Source of the DNA: Sulfurihydrogenibium yellowstonense SS-5
GTDB lineage: Bacteria > Aquificota > Aquificia > Aquificales > Hydrogenothermaceae
Length of the DNA stretch: 7,087 bases
Assembly (NCBI RefSeq): GCF_000173615.1
Contig: NZ_ABZS01000083.1
Location: 1-7,087 of the forward strand
Reading direction: 5' to 3'
A model generated the notes under the pieces. It saw only the letters and a list, made by a program, of their open reading frames with translations, did not search any database and was not told the origin of the DNA. Both the position numbers and the translations under genes were made by a program. This document shows positions 1-6,295 of the stretch, in pieces; the stretch's first letter is position 1, and each line of letters starts with the position of its first letter.

Positions 1-728
1 GATATTACGATATTGGCAGTCTTTGGATTGAAAAACTGCTTTGATGTAAAAATTGCTTTTACATTATATTTTTTGATTTTTTGAATCACTTCCATCAAAT
101 GTTTTGGTGATGGCTCTCTTCCATGACCCATTTCTATCTCTGCAAGGTAGATAAGATTAAATCTTTTTATAAAGTAAGGAAATTCATAGTGATAAGATAC
201 AAAGTATTTATTTTTAACTGATGAAAGTTTTGTTTTTCCATAGTTTAAAATTTCATTTACTTTTTTTTCAAATTCTAAATAGTTTGATTTATAAAATTGT
301 GCATTTTGTTTGTCTTTGGATATCAAAAAATCCATAACTGCTTTTGCTATTACTTTTGCATTTTCTGGGTCTAACCATACCGCCGGATGGATTTCGTCAT
401 GGTCTTCTTCTTTTAAAAGAAATATTCCTTTGAGGTTTGTTATCTGCATTAATCTTTCTTTTTTAAGATTTTTTGTAAGGCTTGATATGTTTGGTTCTCC
501 ATAGCCTATAAATACAAATAAATCGCTTTCATATACTTTTTTTATATCCATCGGCTTGTATTCGTAGGTATGAAAATTCACGTTTGAAGGGATTATATAA
601 GCCACGTTTACTTTATCCTTTCCCACTTCTTTTACTATATCTGCCAAAGGTTTTATAGTGGTTGTGATTTTAACTTCTGCAAATGAAAAACTAAAAAGTA
701 GCAAAACTGATAAGATTATCCTTTTCAT
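1..728 (-). CDS. ZnuA-like metal ABC transporter substrate-binding protein (C-terminus cut by window edge)
   Basis: I translated this by hand from ATG at 728; 242 codons are visible and the frame stays open to the window edge. Residues 1-17 (MKRIILSVLLLFSFSFA) form a classic Sec signal peptide, so the mature protein is periplasmic. The rest matches the cluster A-I / SBP_bac_9 family that captures Zn or Mn for an ABC importer. Visible family landmarks are NFHTYEYKPMDIKK (51-64), with the first metal His at 53; IHPAVWLDPEN (113-123), with His114; SYHYEFPYF (179-187), with His180; and EPSPKHL (205-211). The fourth ligand region would lie beyond the window. The His-rich loop of true ZnuA, normally just before the second His, is reduced to a short acidic patch EEDHDEIH (107-114), so Zn versus Mn specificity cannot be set. 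The start overlaps the pncB stop as ATGA, with a GAGGT ribosome site 7 bases upstream, indicating translational coupling. Confidence 0.9.
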   Translation of the reverse strand, partial: MKRIILSVLLLFSFSFAEVKITTTIKPLADIVKEVGKDKVNVAYIIPSNVNFHTYEYKPMDIKKVYESDLFVFIGYGEPNISSLTKNLKKERLMQITNLKGIFLLKEEDHDEIHPAVWLDPENAKVIAKAVMDFLISKDKQNAQFYKSNYLEFEKKVNEILNYGKTKLSSVKNKYFVSYHYEFPYFIKRFNLIYLAEIEMGHGREPSPKHLMEVIQKIKKYNVKAIFTSKQFFNPKTANIVI

Positions 729-2080
729 TGCTTCAACCTCAACTTTTCTTTTAACTCTTCTGCCGATTTTAATAGCCTCTGTGATATTTCCGGTGTAAGA
801 GTCATGTATTGATTTAAAGATTTAAAAGTATTTGGAACTGTTTTAAAGTTAATCAATGCTTTTTCTCTGATTTCTTTTAAAGATGGAAGACTTCTTACAA
901 GCTCACCATTTTCTATATAAAGTTTGAGCATTTTAACAGAGTCGTCAAAATGTTCGTCAAAATGTCCTATAATATCTTTAAAGATAGTGCCATTTTTGTA
1001 GATTCTAAAAAGCTGTTTTTTGAAAGGCAATGTCATTTTTTTCCTGCTTAACTTGATTTTTGGCTTTCTTTCATACTCTACCAATTTATAAGCACAATCT
1101 AAATATGGCAAATCTGCACTTGTTACAAGTTCTGTTCCCACACCAAAGCCATCAATTGGAGCTTTTTTATCCTGAATCAACTCTTTTATCTTATATTCGT
1201 TTATACCACCGCTGACAAAAATAATTGCATCTCTAAAACCGTTTGCGTCAAGAAGCTTTCTTGCTTCTCTTGATAAAGTTGCTACATCTCCGCTGTCTAA
1301 CCTGATGCCTTTTATTTTGATGCCAAGCTTTTTGGCTACTTTTATAGCATTCTTCACACCTTCTAAACTGTCGTATGTATCTACTAAAAAGATCGTATTT
1401 TCTGGATAAACCGAAGCAAAATCTTCAAAGGCTTTTTCTTCTGTATCGTGAGCCATTATGAAAGAGTGTGCCATTGTTCCGTAGATTGGAATTCCGAAAG
1501 CCTTACCTGCTAAAACGTTCGATGTTCCTACAAAACCGCCAATATAGCTACTTCTTGATGCTATCATTCCTGCATCTGTGCCGTGAGCTCTTCTCAGTCC
1601 AAAATCTACAAGTATAGCTTTTTCAGCAACGCTGTAGCATCTTATAGCTTTTGTTGCTACAAGGATTGAGATTTGAAGCGTGTTTATTAAAAATGTCTCG
1701 ATAATTTGAGCTTCTATTAATGGAGCTTCTACTTGGACTATGGGTTCATTGGCAAAGACTATCTCTCCTTCATCTATGGCATATAAATTTCCTGTAAATT
1801 TAAAATTTCTAAGATATTCTAAAAACTCTTCTGAAAACCTACCTGTTTGTCTTAAAAAATCTATATCTTCTTCTGTAAATTTTAAATTTAAGAGATAATC
1901 TACTAAAAGTTCAAGCCCTGCATTTAAAAAATAGTTTCTTTTGTTTGTTGGTCTGATAAAAAAATTAAAAACAGCAGTGCCATTAATTCCTTTATTAAAA
2001 TAGACCTGTGCCATTGTAAGCTCATACAGGTCTGTCAAAAGAGACATATTATCTTTATTTACAAATCTATTTACTGTCAT
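725..2080 (-). CDS. pncB: Nicotinate phosphoribosyltransferase (NAD salvage)
   Basis: This 451-residue cytoplasmic enzyme makes nicotinate mononucleotide from nicotinate and PRPP, usually with ATP hydrolysis, at the entry to the Preiss-Handler NAD pathway. The N-terminus SLLTDLYELTMAQVYF (13-28) is the family signature. Further landmarks are FGLRRAHGTDA (160-170), SSYIGGFVGTSNV (177-189), GTMAHSFIM (201-209) with the probable phospho-accepting His205, IRLDSGD (259-265) and IDGFGVGTELVTS (309-321). Length fits the family. The ATG at 2080 overlaps the murC stop as ATGA and follows a weak AAAGAG. A second Met at codon 12 (ATG at 2047), right before the conserved block, is a possible alternative start, but the overlap favours 2080. 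The stop in turn overlaps the start of the ZnuA-like gene. NAPRTase is clear; the alternative, nicotinamide phosphoribosyltransferase, fits the motifs less well. Confidence 0.95.
   Translation of the reverse strand: MTVNRFVNKDNMSLLTDLYELTMAQVYFNKGINGTAVFNFFIRPTNKRNYFLNAGLELLVDYLLNLKFTEEDIDFLRQTGRFSEEFLEYLRNFKFTGNLYAIDEGEIVFANEPIVQVEAPLIEAQIIETFLINTLQISILVATKAIRCYSVAEKAILVDFGLRRAHGTDAGMIASRSSYIGGFVGTSNVLAGKAFGIPIYGTMAHSFIMAHDTEEKAFEDFASVYPENTIFLVDTYDSLEGVKNAIKVAKKLGIKIKGIRLDSGDVATLSREARKLLDANGFRDAIIFVSGGINEYKIKELIQDKKAPIDGFGVGTELVTSADLPYLDCAYKLVEYERKPKIKLSRKKMTLPFKKQLFRIYKNGTIFKDIIGHFDEHFDDSVKMLKLYIENGELVRSLPSLKEIREKALINFKTVPNTFKSLNQYMTLTPEISQRLLKSAEELKEKLRLKQ
736..740 (-). promoter_or_regulatory. 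Ribosome binding site of the ZnuA-like gene
   Basis: The minus strand reads GAGGT here, 7 bases before the ATG at 728. It lies inside the last codons of pncB. It supports ATG 728 as the start of the metal-binding protein, and hence the 4-base overlap with pncB. Confidence 0.6.
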
Positions 2081-3447
2081 TTTTGCTCTTTTTCTGATAA
2101 ATATTTAGCTAAAGTGTCGCTAAGCTGAGTGATGCTTCCGGCCCCAAGGGTTAGTATTACATCACCTATTTGAATGATATTTTTTAACAAATTTTCTGCT
2201 TCTTCTAAATTTGATACATAATAAACATTCTTTCTATACTCTTTGATTTTCTTCGCCAATTTTTCCCCTGAAACATTTTCAATTGGGTTTTCGCCTGCTG
2301 AATAAACTTCCGTTACGATAGTAATATCTGGAATATCAAACGCTTTGGCAAATTCTTCAAATAAGACATTTAATCTTGAATATCTATGAGGTTGAAATAC
2401 TGCTATTATTCTTCTGTCTTTAAAATAATCTCTTGCTGCTGACAATGTTGCTTTCAGTTCTGTTGGATGGTGTGCGTAATCGTCAATGATAACAATATCA
2501 TTAGAGTACTTTATCTCAAACCTTCTTTTTGCATTTTTAAAGTTTTCTAAGCTTTCTTTTATAACGCAAAAAGGAACGTTAAGCTCATTACATATTGCTA
2601 TTGTAGCAAGGGCATTATAAACATTATGAATGCCCGGAACTGAAAGGTGTATCTCTCCAAAATCATTGACTTTAAATTTGTATCTACCGTTTTCTAATCT
2701 TAGGTCATAAGCTCTAATATCTGCATCTTCTGAAAATCCAAATTTTATAACTTTTCTTTCTATGTAAGGCAAAATGCTTTTTACGTTTTCGTCATCTATG
2801 TTAACAGCTGCTGCTCCATAAAATGGTACTTTATTTGCAAAGGTAACAAAAGCTTTTTTAATGTCTTCTAAGTCTTTATAAAATCCTATGTGTTCTAAAT
2901 CTATATTGTTTATAGAAACAATCGTCGGAGTTAATTTTAAAAAAGAACCATCGCTTTCATCTGATTCTGTGACTAAAAACTCTCCTCTTCCAAGCTTTGC
3001 ATTACTGCCGTATGCTTCCAGCTTACCACCAATCACAACCGTTGGGTCAAACCCGGTTTTTCCAAGAACGGTTCCTACCATTGATGTTGTTGTTGTTTTT
3101 CCGTGACTTCCGGCAATGGCTATTCCATATTTGAACCTCATTAATTCAGCAAGCATCTCCCCTCTTGGTATTGTCGGAATTCCAAGCTGTTTTGCCTTTA
3201 TCATTTCCGGGTTATCAGGCTTTACAGCTGATGAATACACTACAACATCTACATCTTTAACGTTTTCTTCGCTATGTCCTATGAATATTTTTGCTCCAAG
3301 ATTTCTTAATCTTTCGATCGTTGGAGATTCTTTTAAATCTGAACCTGTTATCGTGTATCCTTGGTTTAGCAATAATTCAGCTATGCCATTCATTCCAGAA
3401 CCGCCAATTCCAATAAAATGGATTTTTCTAACTTTACCTCTAAACAC
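2077..3447 (-). CDS. murC: UDP-N-acetylmuramate--L-alanine ligase
   Basis: This is a 456-residue cytoplasmic Mur ligase that adds L-Ala to UDP-MurNAc with ATP, the first step of building the peptidoglycan stem peptide. Domain 1 has the UDP-binding glycine loop GIGGSGMNGIAELL (13-26) and YSSAVKPDNPE (71-81). Domain 2 has the ATP P-loop GSHGKTTTT (113-121), TESDESDGSF (160-169) and NNIDLEHIGFY (180-190), where Glu takes the place of the more usual Asp before His. Domain 3 has DDYAHHPTE (322-330) and FQPHRYSR (351-358). The HHPTE and SHGKTT forms are typical of MurC rather than MurD, MurE, MurF or Mpl. The start is GTG at 3447 (codons GTG TTT AGA), 8 bases inside the end of murE, with GGAGG 5 bases upstream. 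The stop TGA overlaps the pncB ATG. Translation is therefore probably coupled on both sides. Confidence 0.96.
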   Translation of the reverse strand: MFRGKVRKIHFIGIGGSGMNGIAELLLNQGYTITGSDLKESPTIERLRNLGAKIFIGHSEENVKDVDVVVYSSAVKPDNPEMIKAKQLGIPTIPRGEMLAELMRFKYGIAIAGSHGKTTTTSMVGTVLGKTGFDPTVVIGGKLEAYGSNAKLGRGEFLVTESDESDGSFLKLTPTIVSINNIDLEHIGFYKDLEDIKKAFVTFANKVPFYGAAAVNIDDENVKSILPYIERKVIKFGFSEDADIRAYDLRLENGRYKFKVNDFGEIHLSVPGIHNVYNALATIAICNELNVPFCVIKESLENFKNAKRRFEIKYSNDIVIIDDYAHHPTELKATLSAARDYFKDRRIIAVFQPHRYSRLNVLFEEFAKAFDIPDITIVTEVYSAGENPIENVSGEKLAKKIKEYRKNVYYVSNLEEAENLLKNIIQIGDVILTLGAGSITQLSDTLAKYLSEKEQK

Positions 3448-4933
3448 CTTTTCCTCCGTCTATAATTTCTTTTACTACTTCTGCATCGTCAAAATGCAGA
3501 ATTTTATCGCCTATTATCTGATAATTCTCATGTCCTTTCCCTGCTATTAAAATTATATCTTTTTCTTTTGCTAAACTGATAGCTTTTTCTATTGCCTGCT
3601 TTCTGTCTACAATAGTTATTACTTTGTCTTTATCTTTTATTCCATCTAAGATATCTTCTATTATACTTAATGGGTCTTCATTTCTTGGATTATCGGATGT
3701 TAAAATTACAACATCAGAGAGACTTTCAGCCGTCTCTCCCATTAATGGTCTTTTTGTCTTATCTCTGTTTCCACCTGCTCCAAACACTGTGATGATTCTA
3801 TTTTCTTTGATTTCATTTAACGATTTTAAAATGTTTTCAAGTGCATCCGGTGTATGGGCATAATCTATAACCACTATAAAACCTTGTCCTTCTATTACTT
3901 CAAATCTTCCTTTAATCGGCTTTAGATGTAATGCTTTTTCTTCTAAGAATTTTAAATCAAAGCCATCTTTGATAAGAAAAGAAACGGTAGCAGATAGATT
4001 ATAAATATTAAAAACACCTCTTAATTTTGTTTTAATTTTACTTAATGTATCTTTATATTTATAGCTAAATTCAGTCTCAAAAAGTGAAAGTCTATAATCA
4101 AGAATCTTAAAATCTTCTGATGTTTTTCCGTATGTAATGATTTTGTCATCATTGACTTTTAAATGGTTTTTTAGATAATCTAAGATTCTTCTTCCATGCT
4201 CATCATCTACATTTATACTGTAAATTGCTTCTTTATTGAATTTATCAATCTGTTCAAAAACTCTTCTTTTTGCTAAGAAGTAGTTTTCCATTGTTTGGTG
4301 ATAATCAAGATGGTCTTGTGTTAGATTTGTAAAAATTCCACCATGAAACTTTGTTGAATAAACTCTATACTGGTCTGCCGCATGGGAAGAAACTTCTGCA
4401 ACCACTACATCCGCACCTTTATCTTTCATTACTTTAAGCGTTTTAAACCATTCTACTGGGTCTGGGGTTGTATGTCCTGAAGATAATATCTCATCTCCAA
4501 CTCTGTAATTGATTGTTCCGATTACACCAACTTTATACCCAGCCATTTCATAATACTGGGCAAGTAAATTTGATGTTGTAGTTTTTCCATTTGTTCCGGT
4601 AATTGCTATCACTTTTAACTTTTCAGATGGATTATCATAAAACCTGTTTGAAGCCAAAGCTAAAGACTTCCTGCCGTTATCTGTCAAAACAACAGTTATG
4701 TTTTTTCCTTTTAAACTTTCAATATACTTTTCATCTTCTATAAAAATTACAGATGCACCATTTTTTATAGCTTCGTCAATAAAGTTATGACCATCTACCG
4801 ACGTGCCTTTAATGGCAAAAAATGCGTAATTCTTCTCGACTTTTTTGCTGTTATTTGTAATTCCTTCTACAGCTGTTTCTTGATTTCCATAAATTATTTT
4901 TTCATCTGTTAATATTTCTTTTAGTAATTTCAT
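3440..4933 (-). CDS. murE: UDP-N-acetylmuramoyl-L-alanyl-D-glutamate--2,6-diaminopimelate ligase
   Basis: This 497-residue cytoplasmic Mur ligase adds the third stem-peptide residue to UDP-MurNAc-L-Ala-D-Glu using ATP. Domain 1 carries GITNNSKKV (24-32) and the FFAIKGTSVDGHNF stretch (38-51). The ATP P-loop is ITGTNGKTTT (111-120). HTTPDP (154-159), EVSSHA (180-185) and NLTQDHLDYH (203-212) follow, then YFLAKRRVF (218-226) with the expected carbamylated Lys222. Domain 3 has DYAHTPDAL (357-365), FGAGGNRDKTKRPLM (384-398) and GKGHE (465-469). SDNPRNEDP (413-421) contains DNPR, the meso-diaminopimelate specificity motif, so a DAP-type peptidoglycan is expected. The frame also opens with an in-phase TTG at 4936, but ATG at 4933 sits 5 bases from AAGGAG, whereas TTG is only 2 away; ATG is preferred. 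The gene follows the deacetylase by 28 bases. murF, mraY and murD do not follow it, unlike the usual dcw order. Confidence 0.97.
   Translation of the reverse strand: MKLLKEILTDEKIIYGNQETAVEGITNNSKKVEKNYAFFAIKGTSVDGHNFIDEAIKNGASVIFIEDEKYIESLKGKNITVVLTDNGRKSLALASNRFYDNPSEKLKVIAITGTNGKTTTSNLLAQYYEMAGYKVGVIGTINYRVGDEILSSGHTTPDPVEWFKTLKVMKDKGADVVVAEVSSHAADQYRVYSTKFHGGIFTNLTQDHLDYHQTMENYFLAKRRVFEQIDKFNKEAIYSINVDDEHGRRILDYLKNHLKVNDDKIITYGKTSEDFKILDYRLSLFETEFSYKYKDTLSKIKTKLRGVFNIYNLSATVSFLIKDGFDLKFLEEKALHLKPIKGRFEVIEGQGFIVVIDYAHTPDALENILKSLNEIKENRIITVFGAGGNRDKTKRPLMGETAESLSDVVILTSDNPRNEDPLSIIEDILDGIKDKDKVITIVDRKQAIEKAISLAKEKDIILIAGKGHENYQIIGDKILHFDDAEVVKEIIDGGKGV
3453..3457 (-). promoter_or_regulatory. 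Ribosome binding site of murC, within the murE coding end
   Basis: The minus strand reads GGAGG followed by AAAAG and the GTG start at 3447. The same bases encode the Gly-Gly-Lys-Gly tail of MurE. This strong site, together with the conserved N-terminus, decides for the GTG start and the 8-base overlap. Confidence 0.75.
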
Positions 4934-4938
4934 CAATA

Positions 4939-4944
4939 CTCCTT
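4939..4944 (-). promoter_or_regulatory. Ribosome binding site of murE
   Basis: The minus strand reads AAGGAG, then TATTG, then ATG at 4933. The 5-base spacing selects this ATG over the adjacent in-frame TTG at 4936. Part of the site lies in one arm of a small inverted repeat (4941-4961). Confidence 0.75.
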
Positions 4945-4961
4945 AAGGATAACAATTAAGG
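4941..4961 (-). repeat. Small inverted repeat overlapping the murE ribosome binding site
   Basis: On the plus strand, ccttaa (4941-4946) and ttaagg (4956-4961) are exact inverted copies separated by 9 bases. In the mRNA this would form a 6-bp, mostly A-U stem covering the AAGG part of the murE Shine-Dalgarno site. The stem is weak, and no T-run follows, so it is not a terminator. A modulating role in murE translation is only a possibility. Confidence 0.35.
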
Positions 4962-5883
4962 TTAGGCATAAAGCATTTTTTCAATTGTTAATCTCACGCT
5001 TTCGCCTAAAGCATTTAGATTATACCCACCTTCAAGCATGAAGACATAAGGAACATCTGCTGACTTTAAAATATTTTCTACTATCTTTCCAATTCCTTCT
5101 GTTGATACTTCTAAGTAAGCTAACGGGTCATCTTGATGTAAGTCGTAACCGGCAGAAACAAGAATTATGTCTGGATTAAAAGACTTTACAAGCTCTGGCA
5201 GGGTTTGACTGTAAATTTCTATATAGACTTCATCACCCGTACCGGCGGGCAGTGGAACATTATAAGTATATCCGTAGCCTTTCCCAACTCCTTTTTCATT
5301 TTTTGAACCGGTTCCCGGGATAAAAGGGATATTCATGGGTTGAAAAGTAAAACACGGTGTCATCATCGTAGAAAGCTTTTTGTGTACCGTTTCCATGGTG
5401 AGCATCAAAATCTATTATAAAAACTTTATTAAAGCCCTTTTGCTGTGCATATCTTGCTGTTATAGCAATATTATTAAAGATACAAAATCCCATTGCTTTA
5501 TCTTTTTCTGCATGATGACCAGGTGGTCTTACAGCACAAAACGCCCTTTCTATCTTTCCGTTAATTATATTATCGATTGCTTCAAGACCTGCTCCTACTG
5601 CCATCACAGCAGCTTCATACGAATACTCTCCAACGTGTGTATCCGGGTCTAAATATCCACCACCGGCAGCACAAAAATCCATTATTTCTTGTGGATAGTA
5701 AGTATCATGTATCAATGTTATTTCCTTAGCCGATGCTCTTCTTGGCTTTAGATGGATTAATTTATCCTTTATAGGTTCTAAATATTTATTTATGTAAATA
5801 AGTCTTTCCGGAGATTCTGGATGACCTATTCCTGTATCATGTTCTAAATATATATCATCGTAAAAATAACCGACTTTCTTCAC
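4962..5883 (-). pseudogene. Histone deacetylase family (AcuC/acetylpolyamine amidohydrolase-like) Zn hydrolase, interrupted by a +1 frameshift
   Basis: Two overlapping frames together give a full-length, about 306-residue, arginase-fold deacetylase. The first frame (5883-5296, 195 residues) supplies GHPESPERL (20-28), PPGHHAEKD (120-128) with the catalytic His pair 123/124, GFCIFNNIA (132-140), and IDFDAHHGNGTQ (157-168) with Zn ligands Asp160 and His162. The second frame, readable down to 4962, supplies GKGYGYTYNVPLPAGTGDE, SAGYD with the third Zn ligand (about Asp247), and LEGGYNL with the catalytic Tyr (about 287). The frames meet inside TATCCCGGGAAC (around 5314-5319). Removing one C or G restores the conserved YPGTGS. 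Every catalytic residue is intact, so this is a recent mutation, a sequence error, or a decoded shift. The start is GTG at 5883, 6 bases after GAGGT. Bacterial relatives remove acetyl groups from acetyl-CoA synthetase, polyamines or other small amides; the substrate cannot be told here. It is the first gene of the operon leading to murE. Confidence 0.88.
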
Positions 5884-5889
5884 GATACT

Positions 5890-5894
5890 ACCTC
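5890..5894 (-). promoter_or_regulatory. Ribosome binding site of the deacetylase gene
   Basis: The minus strand reads GAGGT, followed by 6 bases and GTG at 5883. It supports the GTG start, which puts the conserved N-terminal Val-Gly-Tyr strand right after the initiator. Confidence 0.65.
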
Positions 5895-5914
5895 ACAAAT
5901 TGAATAATGATAAA

Positions 5915-5920
5915 ATTATA
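5915..5920 (-). promoter_or_regulatory. Putative sigma70-type -10 box for the deacetylase-murE-murC-pncB operon
   Basis: The minus strand contains a perfect TATAAT preceded by GTATTG, 31 bases from the deacetylase start codon. A transcript would start near 5908 with a leader of about 25 bases. No good -35 box is present at 16-18 bases; the region upstream is A/T-rich (TTAATAAAAT) with only weak matches at longer spacing. The position, at the low end of the gene-free region and in front of the first operon gene, is the main support. Confidence 0.5.
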
Positions 5921-5979
5921 CAATACTTTAGGCATATTTTATTAACTCTTAAAGGAAGATTATTTCAAAAATCAAAATT

Positions 5980-6008
5980 GTCATTCTGCAGCCGGTGAAG
6001 AATCTCAT
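5980..6008 (+). repeat. CATTCT...AGAATCTC-type short palindromic repeat, copy A
   Basis: The plus strand has GTCATTCTGCAGCC, then GGTGAAGAATCTCAT. ATTCT (5983-5987) and AGAAT (5999-6003) are inverted and would pair around an 11-base loop. This pattern resembles the intergenic repeat of the form CATTCTGAG...CGAAGAATCTC that I recall from many bacterial genomes. Read on the minus strand, the hairpin is followed by a T-rich stretch (bases 5965-5977), so it might weakly terminate the upstream polymerase transcript. Family membership is from memory and has not been searched. Confidence 0.45.
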
Positions 6009-6067
6009 ATTTTTTAATTTCTAGCTCAACGTATGAAAAGATATAAATTCATAATGATACTACTTTT

Positions 6068-6096
6068 ATAGTTGATGATGAAAGTTATTCAACTAT
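6068..6096. repeat. Perfect 8-bp inverted repeat (hairpin)
   Basis: On the plus strand ATAGTTGA (6068-6075) is the exact inverse complement of TCAACTAT (6089-6096), with a 13-base loop. The stem is AT-rich. Neither strand has a T-run immediately after it, so it is not a standard intrinsic terminator. It could be an RNA hairpin or an operator-like site; nothing more can be said. Confidence 0.4.
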
Positions 6097-6098
6097 GC

Positions 6099-6207
6099 CA
6101 TTCTGCAATTGCAATTACAGCGAGGAGTTTCCGCCTTTTGCCTCTCACCTATTCATTTCTCACCATCTTTGAAAAAGAAGTTCCCTCGGCTTTGAAGTCT
6201 TAGAATG
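6099..6207. repeat. Degenerate MITE-like element with inverted CATTCT ends (repeat copies B and C)
   Basis: The element starts with CATTCT (6099-6104) and ends with its inverse AGAATG (6202-6207). The similarity continues inward: the left arm reads GCGAGGAGTTTC near 6120-6131, and the right arm, on the minus strand, reads GCCGAGGGAACTTC near 6190-6177. The termini are therefore imperfect inverted repeats of roughly 30 bases. The left arm contains a 10-base perfect palindrome TGCAATTGCA (6104-6113). The interior has TCTCACC twice (6143-6149 and 6158-6164) and no coding frame. It looks like a non-autonomous or decayed repeat, related at its ends to copy A at 5980. Confidence 0.4.
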
Positions 6208-6295
6208 AAGGATAATAGCATTAATACATCGTTCCAAAACCATACGAAAAATCTCAATAATTCTATTTGAAATCTATTATGCTTGTTCCCATTTT

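Larger units (their letters stand above)
5884..6295. other. Gene-free intergenic region between the polymerase gene and the deacetylase operon
   Basis: No frame on either strand gives a credible protein, and I recognise no tRNA, rRNA or riboswitch. From low to high coordinates it holds the operon ribosome site and -10 box, a degenerate CATTCT palindromic repeat (5980-6008), an 8-bp hairpin (6068-6096), and a larger element bounded by inverted CATTCT ends (6099-6207). The part at 6208-6295 is plain AT-rich sequence just downstream of the polymerase stop. No strong GC hairpin with a T-run was found after the polymerase gene. Confidence 0.6.

Noticed and set aside
310..504. Plus-strand 64-codon frame
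   Set aside because: It is antisense to the conserved metal-binding protein (residues about 75-140) and has no start signals or recognisable features.
3116..3550. Plus-strand open frame of 144 codons across the murC start and murE end
   Set aside because: It is antisense to highly conserved MurC motifs and the murE/murC junction, has no ribosome site or recognisable domain, and is explained by codon bias of the minus-strand genes.
4936..4938. TTG at 4936 as the murE start
   Set aside because: It is only 2 bases from the AAGGAG site; the next codon, ATG at 4933, has proper 5-base spacing.
4962..5408. Separate 148-residue gene starting at ATG 5408
   Set aside because: Its first 30 or so residues are out-of-frame translation of the conserved deacetylase core; only the part after PGTGS is homologous. 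It is the 3' half of the frameshifted gene, not an independent gene.
6033..6071. Plus-strand 12-codon peptide MKRYKFIMILLL in the intergenic region
   Set aside because: It looks like the start of a signal peptide but has no ribosome site, stops after 12 codons, and no continuation in another frame was seen; chance in AT-rich sequence is likely.
5884..6295. CRISPR array in the intergenic region
   Set aside because: The repeats present are inverted and degenerate, not regularly spaced direct repeats with unique spacers.
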